From Pseudomonas sp. 7P_10.2_Bac1 (GTDB taxonomy: Bacteria; Pseudomonadota; Gammaproteobacteria; Pseudomonadales; Pseudomonadaceae), in assembly GCF_025465935.1 (NCBI RefSeq), contig NZ_JANLNV010000002.1, positions 1 through 54,290 on the forward strand: a stretch of DNA of 54,290 bases. The letters are read 5' to 3'. Positions 29,915 through 38,758 of the stretch are shown here, one piece after another; within the stretch, counting starts at the first letter, position 1; every line of letters begins with the position of its first letter. The translations under genes were made by a program, and so were the position numbers. The notes below the pieces were generated by a model. The model had not been told where the DNA came from and did no database searches. It worked only from the letters and a program-made list of their open reading frames with translations.

Positions 29915-30460
29915 TCAAAACCGTAGACGCCATCGGTCATTGAAGCGCAGGTCGACCACTGCCAGCGGCTCAATATCGATCAGATTAAAAGACGCGGTGC
30001 TGGCCTTTAGCGCATGCAGGATGGCTGCGCGAATGACGAACGGGTGCGTCACCACCGCAAAGTGGCCTTCTTCGCGAAAGGTATCAAGCCAGGCTGCGAC
30101 CCGTGCGCACAGGGCCTGTACTGATTCGCCGCCAGGCGGTGCCTGGTCCGGGTGGTTGATCCAGTCGGCAAGTGTCTGGGGGATGTTCTGTTGCAGGTCG
30201 GCCAGGCTGTGGCCTTTCCAGTCACCCGCGTCGTAATCCTCAAGCTCGGGGATGATTTCAATTTCGCCGCCCAAGGCCTGGGCGGTCTGCAATGTGCGGG
30301 CCTCGGGCGCGCAGAGAATTCGCACGGGCTTTTTCAGGGCAGAGGCGATAAGCGCCGTTTTCTCCAGGCTTTTAGGCTCAGGTGGCTCGTCCAGAGCAAA
30401 GCGGCCCAGACGCTGTGCTTCAGTGCGGGCGTGAGAAATGAAACTGAGGCGAGTGGGCAT
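29915..30460 (-). CDS. histidine phosphatase family protein, degenerate RHG motif
   Basis: 181 residues from ATG 30460 with AAGGA upstream; a TTG two codons earlier is possible. The phosphoglycerate-mutase-like fold is supported by the N-terminal His of ISHART, the Arg in CAPEARTLQTA, the acidic DYDAGDWKG segment and the second catalytic His in VVTHPFVIR. The usual RHG is SHA here, so the first catalytic arginine is replaced by Ser, which may alter or abolish activity. Cytosolic; substrate unknown. Confidence 0.85.
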   Translation of the reverse strand: MPTRLSFISHARTEAQRLGRFALDEPPEPKSLEKTALIASALKKPVRILCAPEARTLQTAQALGGEIEIIPELEDYDAGDWKGHSLADLQQNIPQTLADWINHPDQAPPGGESVQALCARVAAWLDTFREEGHFAVVTHPFVIRAAILHALKASTASFNLIDIEPLAVVDLRFNDRWRLRF

Positions 30461-30572
30461 TATCAATTCCTTGCGCGTTACGTGTGGTTGTCGCTCGGGT
30501 GGAGCATGAGCGCCCCCAAATCAGATTAGGCGAGTATTATTGCGGCGTATTCCTATCTCAAGGTACTTCGCG

Positions 30573-30947
30573 ATGTCAGCTGCTTTCTTGAAAAAAATCC
30601 TCAATACAACAGCGTTGGTGGCATTGATGGCCAGTGCCGGCGCCGCATTCGCCCATGCGCACCTGCAGCAAGCGACCCCGGCCGCAGATAGCAGCGCCAG
30701 TGACGTCAAGGAGTTGCGATTGCAGTTCAGTGAAGGGGTCGAGCAAGCGTTCACCAAAGTTGCGCTCACCCACGATGGCGCCCCGGTTGCGCTGAGCAGT
30801 GTCAAAACCGAGCCAGCCGATAAGAAAGTGCTGGTGGTAACGCCTGAGCAGCCGCTGGTAGCAGGGCAGTACGAGGTCAAGTGGAATGCGGTGTCTGTTG
30901 ATACCCACAAAACTGAAGGTACTTATAGCTTTAAGGTGAGCAACTGA
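30573..30947 (+). CDS. copC: periplasmic copper-binding protein CopC
   Basis: 124 residues from ATG 30573 (AAGG upstream). A Sec signal ends AAFA before His28, which becomes residue 1 of the mature protein. With Asp110 and His112 (mature Asp83 and His85, in VSVDTHKTEG) this gives the Cu(II) site known from P. fluorescens-type CopC; the Met-rich Cu(I) site of the pco/cop plasmid proteins is absent. It delivers or buffers periplasmic copper for CopD, which begins five bases downstream. Confidence 0.92.
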   Translation: MSAAFLKKILNTTALVALMASAGAAFAHAHLQQATPAADSSASDVKELRLQFSEGVEQAFTKVALTHDGAPVALSSVKTEPADKKVLVVTPEQPLVAGQYEVKWNAVSVDTHKTEGTYSFKVSN

Positions 30948-30951
30948 TCTG

Positions 30952-31797
30952 ATGTTCAGCGCCATGGTGGTCTGCCGTTTCGTGCATTTCAGTGCGGTCC
31001 TGCTGTTGTTTGGTGGCTGGGTGTTCAGGCCGTTGTTGCTGGGGCCGTTCTCGGGGGGGCGGCCACCTCTGCGCGCCGCTTGCCGTGGTTTGGCCTGGTT
31101 GGCGCTGGTCAGCGGCATCGCCTGGCTACTGCTGACCACGTTCTCGATGGCCGGTAGCTGGTCCGACACCCTTGACCCGGCAACCCTGAAACTGGTGCTG
31201 GGCAGTACTTTTTTTGGGAAGGTCTGGACCGCTCATCTGCTGCTCAACGTGCTGTTGCTTGTCGCGTTGTACACCACGTTCCGTTTTGGCCTGATCGCTG
31301 TCGTCAGCTTTTTGCTGTTGGCCACCCTGGCGCCTGTTGGGCATGGCGCGATGCTCGATGGCTGGCAGGGCCAGTTGCTGATCCTGAACCAGATGATCCA
31401 CTTATTGTGCGTTGGCGCCTGGGTCGGCGGCCTGGCGGTGTTGTGGTGGGTGTTGACGCGTCCGGCTGGGGTTGAGGTCGATGCGGTGCTACGCCGCTTC
31501 AGTCATATCGGCTTTGTGCTGGTGGCCGGGATAATTGTGACAGGCCTGATCAATACCCGGGTGCTGACGGGAGCGCTCTGGCCTACGCCGCTGTTTCAGG
31601 GGTTTGCGCTGATTCTATTGATCAAGGTGTCATTGGTCGTCCTGATGCTGCTTTTGGCCTTGTTCAATCTGGTCATGAGCCGCGCAGGGCATTTCGCTGT
31701 TCTGCGCAGCAGTGTCGCCCTCGAGTGGTTGCTGGGCTTGTCGGCGATAGCGGCTGTTTCTTTGCTCGGAACCTTGCCGCCGTTGGTCGTCAGTTAG
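30952..31797 (+). CDS. copD: copper import/resistance membrane protein CopD
   Basis: 281 residues with about eight membrane segments and the CopD domain in the C-terminal half (FSHIGFVLVAGIIVTGLIN region). The His of WVFRPLLLGP-adjacent segments and GHGAMLD are typical. It works with CopC in copper uptake or tolerance. Same transcript as copC (gap four bases). Confidence 0.9.
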   Translation: MFSAMVVCRFVHFSAVLLLFGGWVFRPLLLGPFSGGRPPLRAACRGLAWLALVSGIAWLLLTTFSMAGSWSDTLDPATLKLVLGSTFFGKVWTAHLLLNVLLLVALYTTFRFGLIAVVSFLLLATLAPVGHGAMLDGWQGQLLILNQMIHLLCVGAWVGGLAVLWWVLTRPAGVEVDAVLRRFSHIGFVLVAGIIVTGLINTRVLTGALWPTPLFQGFALILLIKVSLVVLMLLLALFNLVMSRAGHFAVLRSSVALEWLLGLSAIAAVSLLGTLPPLVVS

Positions 31798-31813
31798 AGG
31801 CTGTTCCCCTTCG

Positions 31814-31870
31814 GGTCGCGTGTCAAATTTGGCCAGGCTGCGGTTCAGAGCCAGATTTGACACAGCGACG
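31814..31870. repeat. long imperfect inverted repeat
   Basis: GTGTCAAATTTGGC (31820-31833) faces GCCAGATTTGACAC (31850-31863) with one wobble pair; outside these, GTCGC and GCGAC continue the stem after a small bulge. The loop is about 16 bases. No T run follows, so it is not a standard terminator. It lies between copD and the gluconate permease. Confidence 0.6.
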
Positions 31871-31954
31871 CGCCTTGTAATTAAACGGGATCAGCCGCTG
31901 AGATCGATCTGTCTCATTCTTCATCCTGAGCACTTTTGGCATCCGTTATATTTA

Positions 31955-31986
31955 CCTCTCTCGTAACAAAAAAAGACAAAGAGAGG
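31955..31986 (+). promoter_or_regulatory. hairpin covering the gluconate permease ribosome site
   Basis: CCTCTCT (31955-31961) can pair with AGAGAGG (31980-31986), which is the ribosome binding site of the TTG start at 31995. A TATATT at 31948-31953 may be a -10 box. Translation could be damped by this pairing; inference only. Confidence 0.35.
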
Positions 31987-31994
31987 GCTCAACG

Positions 31995-33365
31995 TTGGAT
32001 CTTTCAACTCCACTATGGCTGGCACACGACACTCAGTTAATCGTGTGCTGCTTGCTGGCCATTGTTGCCATCATCGTTCTAATCAGTGTTTGTAAGCTCA
32101 CGCCCTTTCTGTCGATTCTGATCGGTACTTTTATCGCGGGAATCGGTGCAGGTTTGCCACCAGAAGTGGTCGCCAAGGCTTTCAGTAAAGGGGCAGGGAG
32201 CATTCTCGGAGAGGCGGGCATCATTATTGCGCTGGGCGCGATGCTCGGTGCCTTGATGGCGGAATCCGGGGCTGCGGATCAGATCGCTTCAACCTTGCTG
32301 CGCCATGCGCGGGGCCGTGCCTTGCCGTGGGTGATGGCACTGGTGGCAATGGTGATCGGGCTGCCGCTGTTTTTCGAAGTCGGTCTGGTGCTGATGGTAC
32401 CGATCATTTTTGTGATCGCCCGGCAGTCCGGCCAACCGCTGCTCAAGGTCGCCATTCCGGCATTGGCCGGGATGACGGCGCTGCATGCTCTTATGCCTCC
32501 GCATCCGGGCCCGCTGATCGCGGTCAGCGCTTTGCACGCCGATTTGGGGCTGACCATGCTGTTGGGGCTGTGCCTGGCGATTCCGGCGGTGATCCTGGCC
32601 GGGCCGCTGTACGGCATTTGGCTGTCCAAACGCATGCATGTGGTCGAGCCGGCCGAGTTGGGCGAACTGTTTTCCGCCAAGGTTCCAACCCGTCGCAAGC
32701 CGAGTTTCGGCGTGTCCCTGCTGATTATTCTGTTGCCGGTGCTGCTGATGTTGGGCAGCACGCTGGCCAAGGTCGCAATGGCACCCGAGAGTAGCCTGGC
32801 CAAGACCTTGAAGTTTCTGGGGGAGCCTTTGATCGCGCTGGGGCTGGCGGTTTTGGCGGCGGTGATTTGCCTGGGTTGGTCCATTGGCATGGCCCGCGAC
32901 CAAGTGGGCGGGGTGCTGCGCAAAAGCCTGGCGCCGATTGCCGTGCTGTTGCTGACTATTGGTGCGGGCGGCGGCTTGAAAGAGACTCTGCTACAAGCCG
33001 GGATCAGCGACACCATCAGTAAAGTGGCGACCGGCACACACTTGTCCTTCGTGATGCTGGCCTGGCTGATTGCCGTGGCGTTGCGTCAGGCAACAGGTTC
33101 GGCAACGGTTGCGACCACCACCACGGCGGGTATTTTGGCGCCGTTGATTATCGGGCTTGAGGGTGTTCAGGGCTCGCTGGTAGCGCTGGCGATCGGGGCA
33201 GGCTCGGTATTCTTTTGCCACGTCAACGACGCGGGCTTCTGGATGGTACGTGAATACTTTGGTTTACAACTCAAGCAGACCCTGATGGTGTGGTCGGTGC
33301 TGCAAACCATCGTCTCGCTAGTCGGATTGTTGGGCGCGCTGTTGCTGTGGAATTTGTTGGTCTGA
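31995..33365 (+). CDS. GntP-family gluconate:proton symporter
   Basis: 456 residues, 12 or more membrane segments, GntP family over the full length (PFLSILIGTFIAGIGAG near residue 40, GGGLKETLLQAG and RQATGSATVATTTT in the second half). The start is TTG with GAGAGG about eight bases upstream. It should import gluconate or a related sugar acid. No gntK or gntR is next to it. Confidence 0.9.
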   Translation: MDLSTPLWLAHDTQLIVCCLLAIVAIIVLISVCKLTPFLSILIGTFIAGIGAGLPPEVVAKAFSKGAGSILGEAGIIIALGAMLGALMAESGAADQIASTLLRHARGRALPWVMALVAMVIGLPLFFEVGLVLMVPIIFVIARQSGQPLLKVAIPALAGMTALHALMPPHPGPLIAVSALHADLGLTMLLGLCLAIPAVILAGPLYGIWLSKRMHVVEPAELGELFSAKVPTRRKPSFGVSLLIILLPVLLMLGSTLAKVAMAPESSLAKTLKFLGEPLIALGLAVLAAVICLGWSIGMARDQVGGVLRKSLAPIAVLLLTIGAGGGLKETLLQAGISDTISKVATGTHLSFVMLAWLIAVALRQATGSATVATTTTAGILAPLIIGLEGVQGSLVALAIGAGSVFFCHVNDAGFWMVREYFGLQLKQTLMVWSVLQTIVSLVGLLGALLLWNLLV

Positions 33366-33366
33366 C

Positions 33367-33424
33367 GCCTGGAGGAGCGAGCTTGTCTCGCGATCTTTTG
33401 ATCATTCAAAAGATCGCGAGCAAG
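33367..33424. repeat. REP-like element with 15-bp perfect hairpin
   Basis: CTCGCGATCTTTTGA (33387-33401) and its exact complement (33406-33420) enclose a TCAT loop; GCTTG and CAAG extend the stem past a bulged T. The left flank GGAGGAGCGAGCTTG is REP-like. It lies between the convergent gluconate permease and lpxO genes and probably ends both transcripts. Confidence 0.7.
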
Positions 33425-33432
33425 AGGGTGGG

Positions 33433-34332
33433 TTAAATCAGCAGGAACACTGCCAGCAATCCACCAAAGATCGCCCATTTTTCCAGGTAGTAGCGCGTGC
33501 GATTGCGTTTCTTCATTTCCTTGCCGCGCAGACGAATCTTGTACAGTCGGGTAAATGCCCTGTTCAGCCCGCCTGTTTTATCGTTGGCGTCGTTCGGTGA
33601 ACTGGCCGCAGCCATGATGGTCCGGCTGAACCACTGGTTGAAGGCTGCTGCCCAGCGATATTGCATCGGGCGTTCAATATCACAGAACAAAATGATGCGG
33701 TTTTTGTCGGTGGTGTTTTCGGCGTAATGGATAAAGGTTTCGTCGAACATCACCGCTTCGCCGTCATGCCACGCATAGTTCTGGCCATCCACGTTGATGT
33801 AGCAACCCGGATCATTAGGGGTGTCCAGGCCCAGGTGGTACCGCAACGAACCAGCGTAAGGGTCGCGATGGCGAACCAGTTTCGAGCCTGGCGGCAACTC
33901 GGCAAACATCGCTGCCTTGACCGTCCCGATACCGTTGAGAAGCTCAATGGTCCGCGGGCACAGTTCCACCGCTGACGGGTGGTTGTCGCCATACCATTTC
34001 AAGTAGAAACGCTTCCAGCCGCTCTTGAAGAACGAGTTGAACCCCACGTCGTTGGGTTGCTCGGAGCGTTTGATCTCACCGGCCTGCATCAGGTTTCGCG
34101 CTTCTTCGCGGATTTCCTGCCAGTGATCCTGGAGCACCTGTAGCTGAGGGAAGTCAGCCGGTTTCAAGTAAGGCTGGCTAGGCACCTTGGAAAACAGATA
34201 CAGGAAGCAGTTGATCGGCGCCAGAAACGAGGAGTGGTCGCTTAATTGGCGCCCCAGCTTGTGGCGGACCTTGCCCCGCAGGTGCACGTACGCAATAGAA
34301 AAGACGTAAACAGCAATAATGATGAGTTTCAA
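33433..34332 (-). CDS. lpxO: lipid A hydroxylase LpxO
   Basis: 299 residues from TTG 34332, the start that gives MKLIII and the family length; a GTG four codons upstream is the alternative, and neither has a clear ribosome site. An N-terminal membrane anchor (about 2-18) precedes an aspartyl/asparaginyl beta-hydroxylase domain with the iron ligands HRD (HRDPYAGSLRYH) and a distal His (IHYAENT). LpxO is an Fe(II)/2-oxoglutarate dioxygenase that 2-hydroxylates acyl chains of lipid A at the inner membrane. A second hydrophobic stretch lies at the C-terminus. Single gene. Confidence 0.92.
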   Translation of the reverse strand: MKLIIIAVYVFSIAYVHLRGKVRHKLGRQLSDHSSFLAPINCFLYLFSKVPSQPYLKPADFPQLQVLQDHWQEIREEARNLMQAGEIKRSEQPNDVGFNSFFKSGWKRFYLKWYGDNHPSAVELCPRTIELLNGIGTVKAAMFAELPPGSKLVRHRDPYAGSLRYHLGLDTPNDPGCYINVDGQNYAWHDGEAVMFDETFIHYAENTTDKNRIILFCDIERPMQYRWAAAFNQWFSRTIMAAASSPNDANDKTGGLNRAFTRLYKIRLRGKEMKKRNRTRYYLEKWAIFGGLLAVFLLI

Positions 34333-34568
34333 AAGTATCGTCACACAGTAAGAGAAACTCCGCCCTGCATGCACGCAAGTGGCCCGACATCCTGTAGGAA
34401 TTGCCGGGTATTGGTGTAGCTGGATGGGAGCCAAAGCGTAAGGTTAAAACGCAGCTTGAGCATTTTCCAGCTTTTGACGATAGATATGTGAGTGTCTTCC
34501 TACAGTCTTTGGTCGGGTTGCGAGTCAGATTTTGTTTGTTTTGCTCAAATTCGATGTTGTTTATGCGC

Positions 34569-35495
34569 TTAAGCGTGTATGCCCTGGATAAATCTTTCAA
34601 CTTCGTCGGCTTTTGGAGCGGTTGCTGGCCCCCAGCGAGTGACCGCTAGAGCTGCAGCTGCATTGGCGCGTTTGGCGGCGTCTGGCGCGGTGTGGCCAGC
34701 ACCCAGCGCGGCGAGCATGACCCCGGTATGCGCGTCTCCCGCGCCATTGCTGTCGAGGGCGCGCACAGGGAAACCGTCAATCAACTGCGCGCCGTGGCTG
34801 TCGCTGATCCAACAGCCTTGCGGGCCGTCGCGCACCACCACCAGACAAGCGTCGAGCAAGCGCGATCTCAGGTCGATTAGAGCGTCTGCTATGGCGGGGC
34901 AGGAGGTGAACGCTTGTGCTTCACTGCGGTTGCTGGTCCACAGATTCAGGTGGGGTAACAGGGCGTTGATCAGCGCGGGGTCAATCGTTTGCACCAACGG
35001 TCCCGGATCGAAAGTGACATGTACGCCTTGCGACAGCCCCTTGAGCCAATTGAGCAAGGACTCGGCCTTGCCCGGATGCAGCAAGCTGTAGCCGCTGACA
35101 TACACGTAATCATCAGGTTCGACGCGGACCGCTGCGAGGTCTTCGCTCGACAGGATTCCTTCGGCGCCAATGCAGGAAATAAATGTGCGCTCGGCATTGG
35201 CCTCTGTCAGGGCGACGCAGAGCCCGGTATCTTTTTGGAGGTCAATCGGCTGGATGATCTCAATGCCTTCGTCCTGCATGGCCGAACGGGCAATGTCACC
35301 GAACTGGCCTTGACCGTGTCGGCCCAGGTAGAGGGTTTTCAGGCCGTTGCGCTGCGCCGCGGCCATCACATTGAAACCGCCGCCGGCATGGAAACTGGCG
35401 CTGTTGGCCAGCGCATCGCCACCCGAGCGGGGCAGGGTATCGAGTGCCATGACCAGGTCAATAATGACTTGGCCGGTGTGAAGCAATCTAGGCAT
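34569..35495 (-). CDS. PfkB-family sugar kinase, YegV-like
   Basis: 308 residues from ATG 35495, which overlaps the end of the permease gene by eight bases. PfkB motifs: GGGFNVMAAAQRNG near residue 38 and the C-terminal anion-hole DSNGAGDAHTG with its catalytic Asp. It should phosphorylate a sugar or nucleoside. The neighbouring ADP-ribosylglycohydrolase-like gene and GntR regulator match the E. coli yegU-yegV-yegW set, so it probably phosphorylates the sugar released by the glycohydrolase. The exact substrate is not known to me. Confidence 0.85.
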   Translation of the reverse strand: MPRLLHTGQVIIDLVMALDTLPRSGGDALANSASFHAGGGFNVMAAAQRNGLKTLYLGRHGQGQFGDIARSAMQDEGIEIIQPIDLQKDTGLCVALTEANAERTFISCIGAEGILSSEDLAAVRVEPDDYVYVSGYSLLHPGKAESLLNWLKGLSQGVHVTFDPGPLVQTIDPALINALLPHLNLWTSNRSEAQAFTSCPAIADALIDLRSRLLDACLVVVRDGPQGCWISDSHGAQLIDGFPVRALDSNGAGDAHTGVMLAALGAGHTAPDAAKRANAAAALAVTRWGPATAPKADEVERFIQGIHA

Positions 35496-36951
35496 TGGCA
35501 GATCCCGTAATGGCTGGGCGGCGGTCTTTTGCGCCGCCCAACAGTGCATACAAGCCGCCCGCGACTACAAATGTCACGACCCAGCCAAGCCCGTTATGGC
35601 CCAGCCATGAGTCAGCCAGCGGCCCGATGAACCAAGTGGTATCAGAGCTGCCGACCTGTGTGAAGCAGAACCCCAGAACCAGTGCCAACGCCCAGGAGCC
35701 TAGCGCTCGCCACTCGATGCCGCCGTTGTACCAATAGCTGCTGTTGCGGCTCAGGTCCATCAGGTCGGCGGGGCTGTAATACTGGCGATGGATCAGGTCG
35801 ACGACAAAGATCGCGACCCACGCGGTTATCGGAATCGCCGTCAGCGAAATAAAGGTAATGAAGGGGGCGTAAAAACTGTCGGCATACAGCATGAAGTAAG
35901 TCGAACCCGCGAAAATGGCGACAATATCGACGACAACAGCCTGTACGCGCTTGATTTTGATTCCCAGCGTCAATGTGGTGAGACCGGCCGAGTACACGGA
36001 CAAGTGGTTGGACAGCAGCAAGCCGCCAAATGCGCTGAGCAGGTAGGGTACCGCCATCCAGGCGGGCAGCATGTTGCGGATGGCTGCGATAGGGTCAGTG
36101 GCTGAGGCGAGGTCGTGGTTGCCGACAGACAATAAGCCGCCCAGGGTAATCAGCAATACCAGCGGGATGCCTGCGCCACACGCCGCAGACGCGACCAGTT
36201 GCCGGGCGCTCACGCTGCGATGCTGATAGCGCGACATGTCGGCACCGGCATTGGCCCAGCCGATCCCTGTGCCCGCCGCCATGATTCCGATCCCGATAAT
36301 CATGGCGCTGATTGGTGCCGATGGGGCACTGAATACAGCTTGCCAATCGATGGTTGCACAGAGAAATCCCGCAACCACCAGGTTGAGCGCGCCAAACACG
36401 TAAGTTGCCCACTGTTGAATGACCAGCAGCGTGGCATGGCCCAATCCCGATACCGATAGGGTCAACAGGGTAAAGATGGCGATAAAGAGCAGGGTCAGTA
36501 GCGGTGCGTGCGTGGCCTGGGTAGGCGTGTCGAACACAATGGCGGACAACGCCAGCAGTACATAGGCGGCGGTGGTGGTATTGACGGTTTCCCAGCCCAC
36601 GCGTGAAATCAAAGAAACCAGCGTAGGTCCGATGTTCCCACGTACACCGAAAATTGCCCGTGACAACGTAAGGCTGGGTGCGCGGCCACGGCGTCCGGCG
36701 ATGGATATCACGCCGACCACGGCGAATGAGCCAGCTGCACCGAGCAGCGCAACAATCATGACCTGCCAAATGGCCAACTGGTGAAAGGCCACCAATGTTG
36801 CGCCCAATGGCAACCCGAGGATGCTGATGTTAGCCGCAAACCAGACCCAGAACAGTTGTAAAGGGTTGCCATTGCATTCGTTTTCGGGAACCGGTTCGAT
36901 GCCACGGGTTTCCAGTTGCCCGGCACTGTGCCCGGCGTTGGGATTGCTCAT
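35488..36951 (-). CDS. NCS1 purine/cytosine-type permease
   Basis: 487 residues with about 12 membrane segments; NCS1 family (PF02133-type), with RAIFGVRGN near residue 97, the helix-1 region NPLQLFWVWFAANISILGLPLG in part, and GIGWANAGADMSRY in mid-protein. It should import a nucleobase or nucleoside-like compound. It stands where E. coli yegT (an NHS-type nucleoside transporter) would be. Overlaps the kinase gene; 93 bases separate it from the upstream glycohydrolase gene. Confidence 0.9.
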   Translation of the reverse strand: MSNPNAGHSAGQLETRGIEPVPENECNGNPLQLFWVWFAANISILGLPLGATLVAFHQLAIWQVMIVALLGAAGSFAVVGVISIAGRRGRAPSLTLSRAIFGVRGNIGPTLVSLISRVGWETVNTTTAAYVLLALSAIVFDTPTQATHAPLLTLLFIAIFTLLTLSVSGLGHATLLVIQQWATYVFGALNLVVAGFLCATIDWQAVFSAPSAPISAMIIGIGIMAAGTGIGWANAGADMSRYQHRSVSARQLVASAACGAGIPLVLLITLGGLLSVGNHDLASATDPIAAIRNMLPAWMAVPYLLSAFGGLLLSNHLSVYSAGLTTLTLGIKIKRVQAVVVDIVAIFAGSTYFMLYADSFYAPFITFISLTAIPITAWVAIFVVDLIHRQYYSPADLMDLSRNSSYWYNGGIEWRALGSWALALVLGFCFTQVGSSDTTWFIGPLADSWLGHNGLGWVVTFVVAGGLYALLGGAKDRRPAITGSANA

Positions 36952-37044
36952 GGGGTTCTGCTCCTGGTGTTGTTATTACCGTGCGGACACAGTCGCTCGC
37001 AGCTCCTTTGAGCACTGTTGATGTGGCGCTCCTTCGCGGTTTGT

Positions 37045-38049
37045 TCAGGCGTTGCGTAGTCTTAATAACTGACCGACCAACGTTTCCAACTTCAGGTTGT
37101 TCACTGCTTTGACTTGCTGGATCAGGGGCTGGGGCCAGTGTTCCAGCCCTGCGCAAGCGCCGAGCATCGCGCCGAGAATGCCGGCGATGGTGTCGGTGTC
37201 GCCGCCAATGCTGGCGGCGATGCACAGGGCGTCAAAAGGGTTGAGGTTGCTGCTGGCAACCCGTTGCGCAAGGGCAAAGGCTGCCACTACCGATTCTTGT
37301 GATGCGACGGAGGTGCCGATCACGTCGTAAAGCAGATCACCAACGTTGTCAGGGTTGCATTCCAGGCTGGCACGCCGGGCCCATCTGATGCGTGGGCCGA
37401 TGCGCCCACCGGCAACCCAATGGCCGTGGTGTTCGGCAATGAAGGCCATTTCAGTGCCTGCATTGAGGGCATGTTCAAGTTGTTTACCGTTGATACCACT
37501 GGAAATCACCGCCGCCACGGCGGCTGCGCTGGCGATGCCCAGGCTGGTGTTATGAGTGACCTGGCAAGCCTGGATAACTGCAGTGATAAATCGGTCGGGA
37601 TGGCTGATATCGGCGGCTATGCCGACGGGTGTAATGCGCATTGCTGCGCCGTTGGTAGTGCCGTAGCGCCCTGACTCTTCTGGGCTTCTGCCTGCAAGAA
37701 TCATCTCGATGGCGCGTTTGGTGGAAGGCCCCAGCAAGTCTTGGGAGCCTTTGGCCTGCATCGCGGCTTCCCAGGCGATCAGACGTTGTGCAAGGGTATT
37801 TGGATCAATGTCGCCATTGCTGTCCACCAACAGTTGAGCGACCAGGATCGCCTGTTCGGTGTCGTCAGTGATCGAACCCCTGGGCATGCCGGGAGCGATG
37901 GGCTGGTCGGCAGGTGCGTCTACCAGCCCGGTAATCTGCCCGAACCGTGCCATGATTTGGGCGCGGCTAAAGGATTGGGTCGGCATGCCCAAGGCGTCAC
38001 CCAAAGCCAGGCCATAAAAGGCGCCCAGCGCACGATCACTTGATTTCAT
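37045..38049 (-). CDS. ADP-ribosylglycohydrolase-family protein, YegU-like
   Basis: 334 residues from ATG 38049, which lies inside the end of the GntR gene (14-base overlap). DraG/ARH metal-site motifs are complete: GLALGDALG, SITDDTEQ and, near the C-terminus, IGGDTDTIAG. These place two divalent metals that hydrolyse N-glycosidic bonds to ribose. Given the permease and kinase in the operon, a small riboside is a likelier substrate than ADP-ribosylated protein; that is inference from context. Confidence 0.87.
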   Translation of the reverse strand: MKSSDRALGAFYGLALGDALGMPTQSFSRAQIMARFGQITGLVDAPADQPIAPGMPRGSITDDTEQAILVAQLLVDSNGDIDPNTLAQRLIAWEAAMQAKGSQDLLGPSTKRAIEMILAGRSPEESGRYGTTNGAAMRITPVGIAADISHPDRFITAVIQACQVTHNTSLGIASAAAVAAVISSGINGKQLEHALNAGTEMAFIAEHHGHWVAGGRIGPRIRWARRASLECNPDNVGDLLYDVIGTSVASQESVVAAFALAQRVASSNLNPFDALCIAASIGGDTDTIAGILGAMLGACAGLEHWPQPLIQQVKAVNNLKLETLVGQLLRLRNA

Positions 38050-38758
38050 GTGCGGCTCCAAAGGAGTGGTGCATGCGAAAGTGAGTGGGATCTAGCCAAC
38101 TTTCGACGTGTTCCATCAATCGCCCATGGCGGTCATAAGTGGTGCGTAATGTCTTGAGAAACACTGTGCCTGCGGGCCGTCCCAGCAAGTAGGCGTCTTC
38201 TTCATTGAGCGGCTCGGCGCCTATCCACTGGTCGCCATGATCCCCAATGAAGCCATAGGCGGCGAGGGTGATAGTGAGTGAGTCATCGATCATGCCGACC
38301 CCTGGCAGGCCTTCAAGACCGCCAGTGGCCGGGATGAGTGAGCGCTCCAAAGATATCGCTGTCCCGTCATCGCGACGTCTGCGTCGCTCCAGCATGATGA
38401 ATTGGCTCATACCAAACTGCAGGTTCAGCTCGGGGCGATCGACAGCCTCAAGTTTGAGCTGTTCGGTATGGATGCGCGCACCAGTACTTGCCAGAGCATG
38501 AGCCCAGCCGTTTTTTTGATCAAGTGGTATGCCATCAAAGGTCACGACCGAGCCTCCAGCAGTGCGTCGAGCAATGTATTTGCGTCGCTCCAGCTCCATC
38601 AGTGCCTTATGCAATGTGCTGCGACTGACGCCCAGCTCCTGGGCAAGCTTTTGTTCGCCGGGCAAGACATAACCGTCTTCCATGAGCCCGCTTTCAATCT
38701 GGCGGACGAGCTCATTGACTACCTGTTGCTTTTTGTTAAATCGAGCTTGTTTTATCAT
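38036..38758 (-). CDS. GntR-family regulator (HutC/UTRA type), YegW-like
   Basis: 240 residues. GntR winged helix at residues about 8-75 (LPGEQKLAQELGVSRSTLHKAL) and a C-terminal UTRA ligand-binding domain (about 95-230). First gene of the four-gene minus-strand operon with the glycohydrolase, permease and kinase, which it presumably represses until the substrate appears. Confidence 0.9.
   Translation of the reverse strand: MIKQARFNKKQQVVNELVRQIESGLMEDGYVLPGEQKLAQELGVSRSTLHKALMELERRKYIARRTAGGSVVTFDGIPLDQKNGWAHALASTGARIHTEQLKLEAVDRPELNLQFGMSQFIMLERRRRRDDGTAISLERSLIPATGGLEGLPGVGMIDDSLTITLAAYGFIGDHGDQWIGAEPLNEEDAYLLGRPAGTVFLKTLRTTYDRHGRLMEHVESWLDPTHFRMHHSFGAAHEIK

Noticed and set aside
32279..33037. 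252-residue minus-strand frame
   Set aside because: Antisense to the gluconate permease; no domain and poor composition.
38036..38758. Calling the GntR regulator a histidine-utilisation repressor (HutC)
   Set aside because: It has the same UTRA domain layout, but no hut genes are present and the operon content fits a yegW-like role better.
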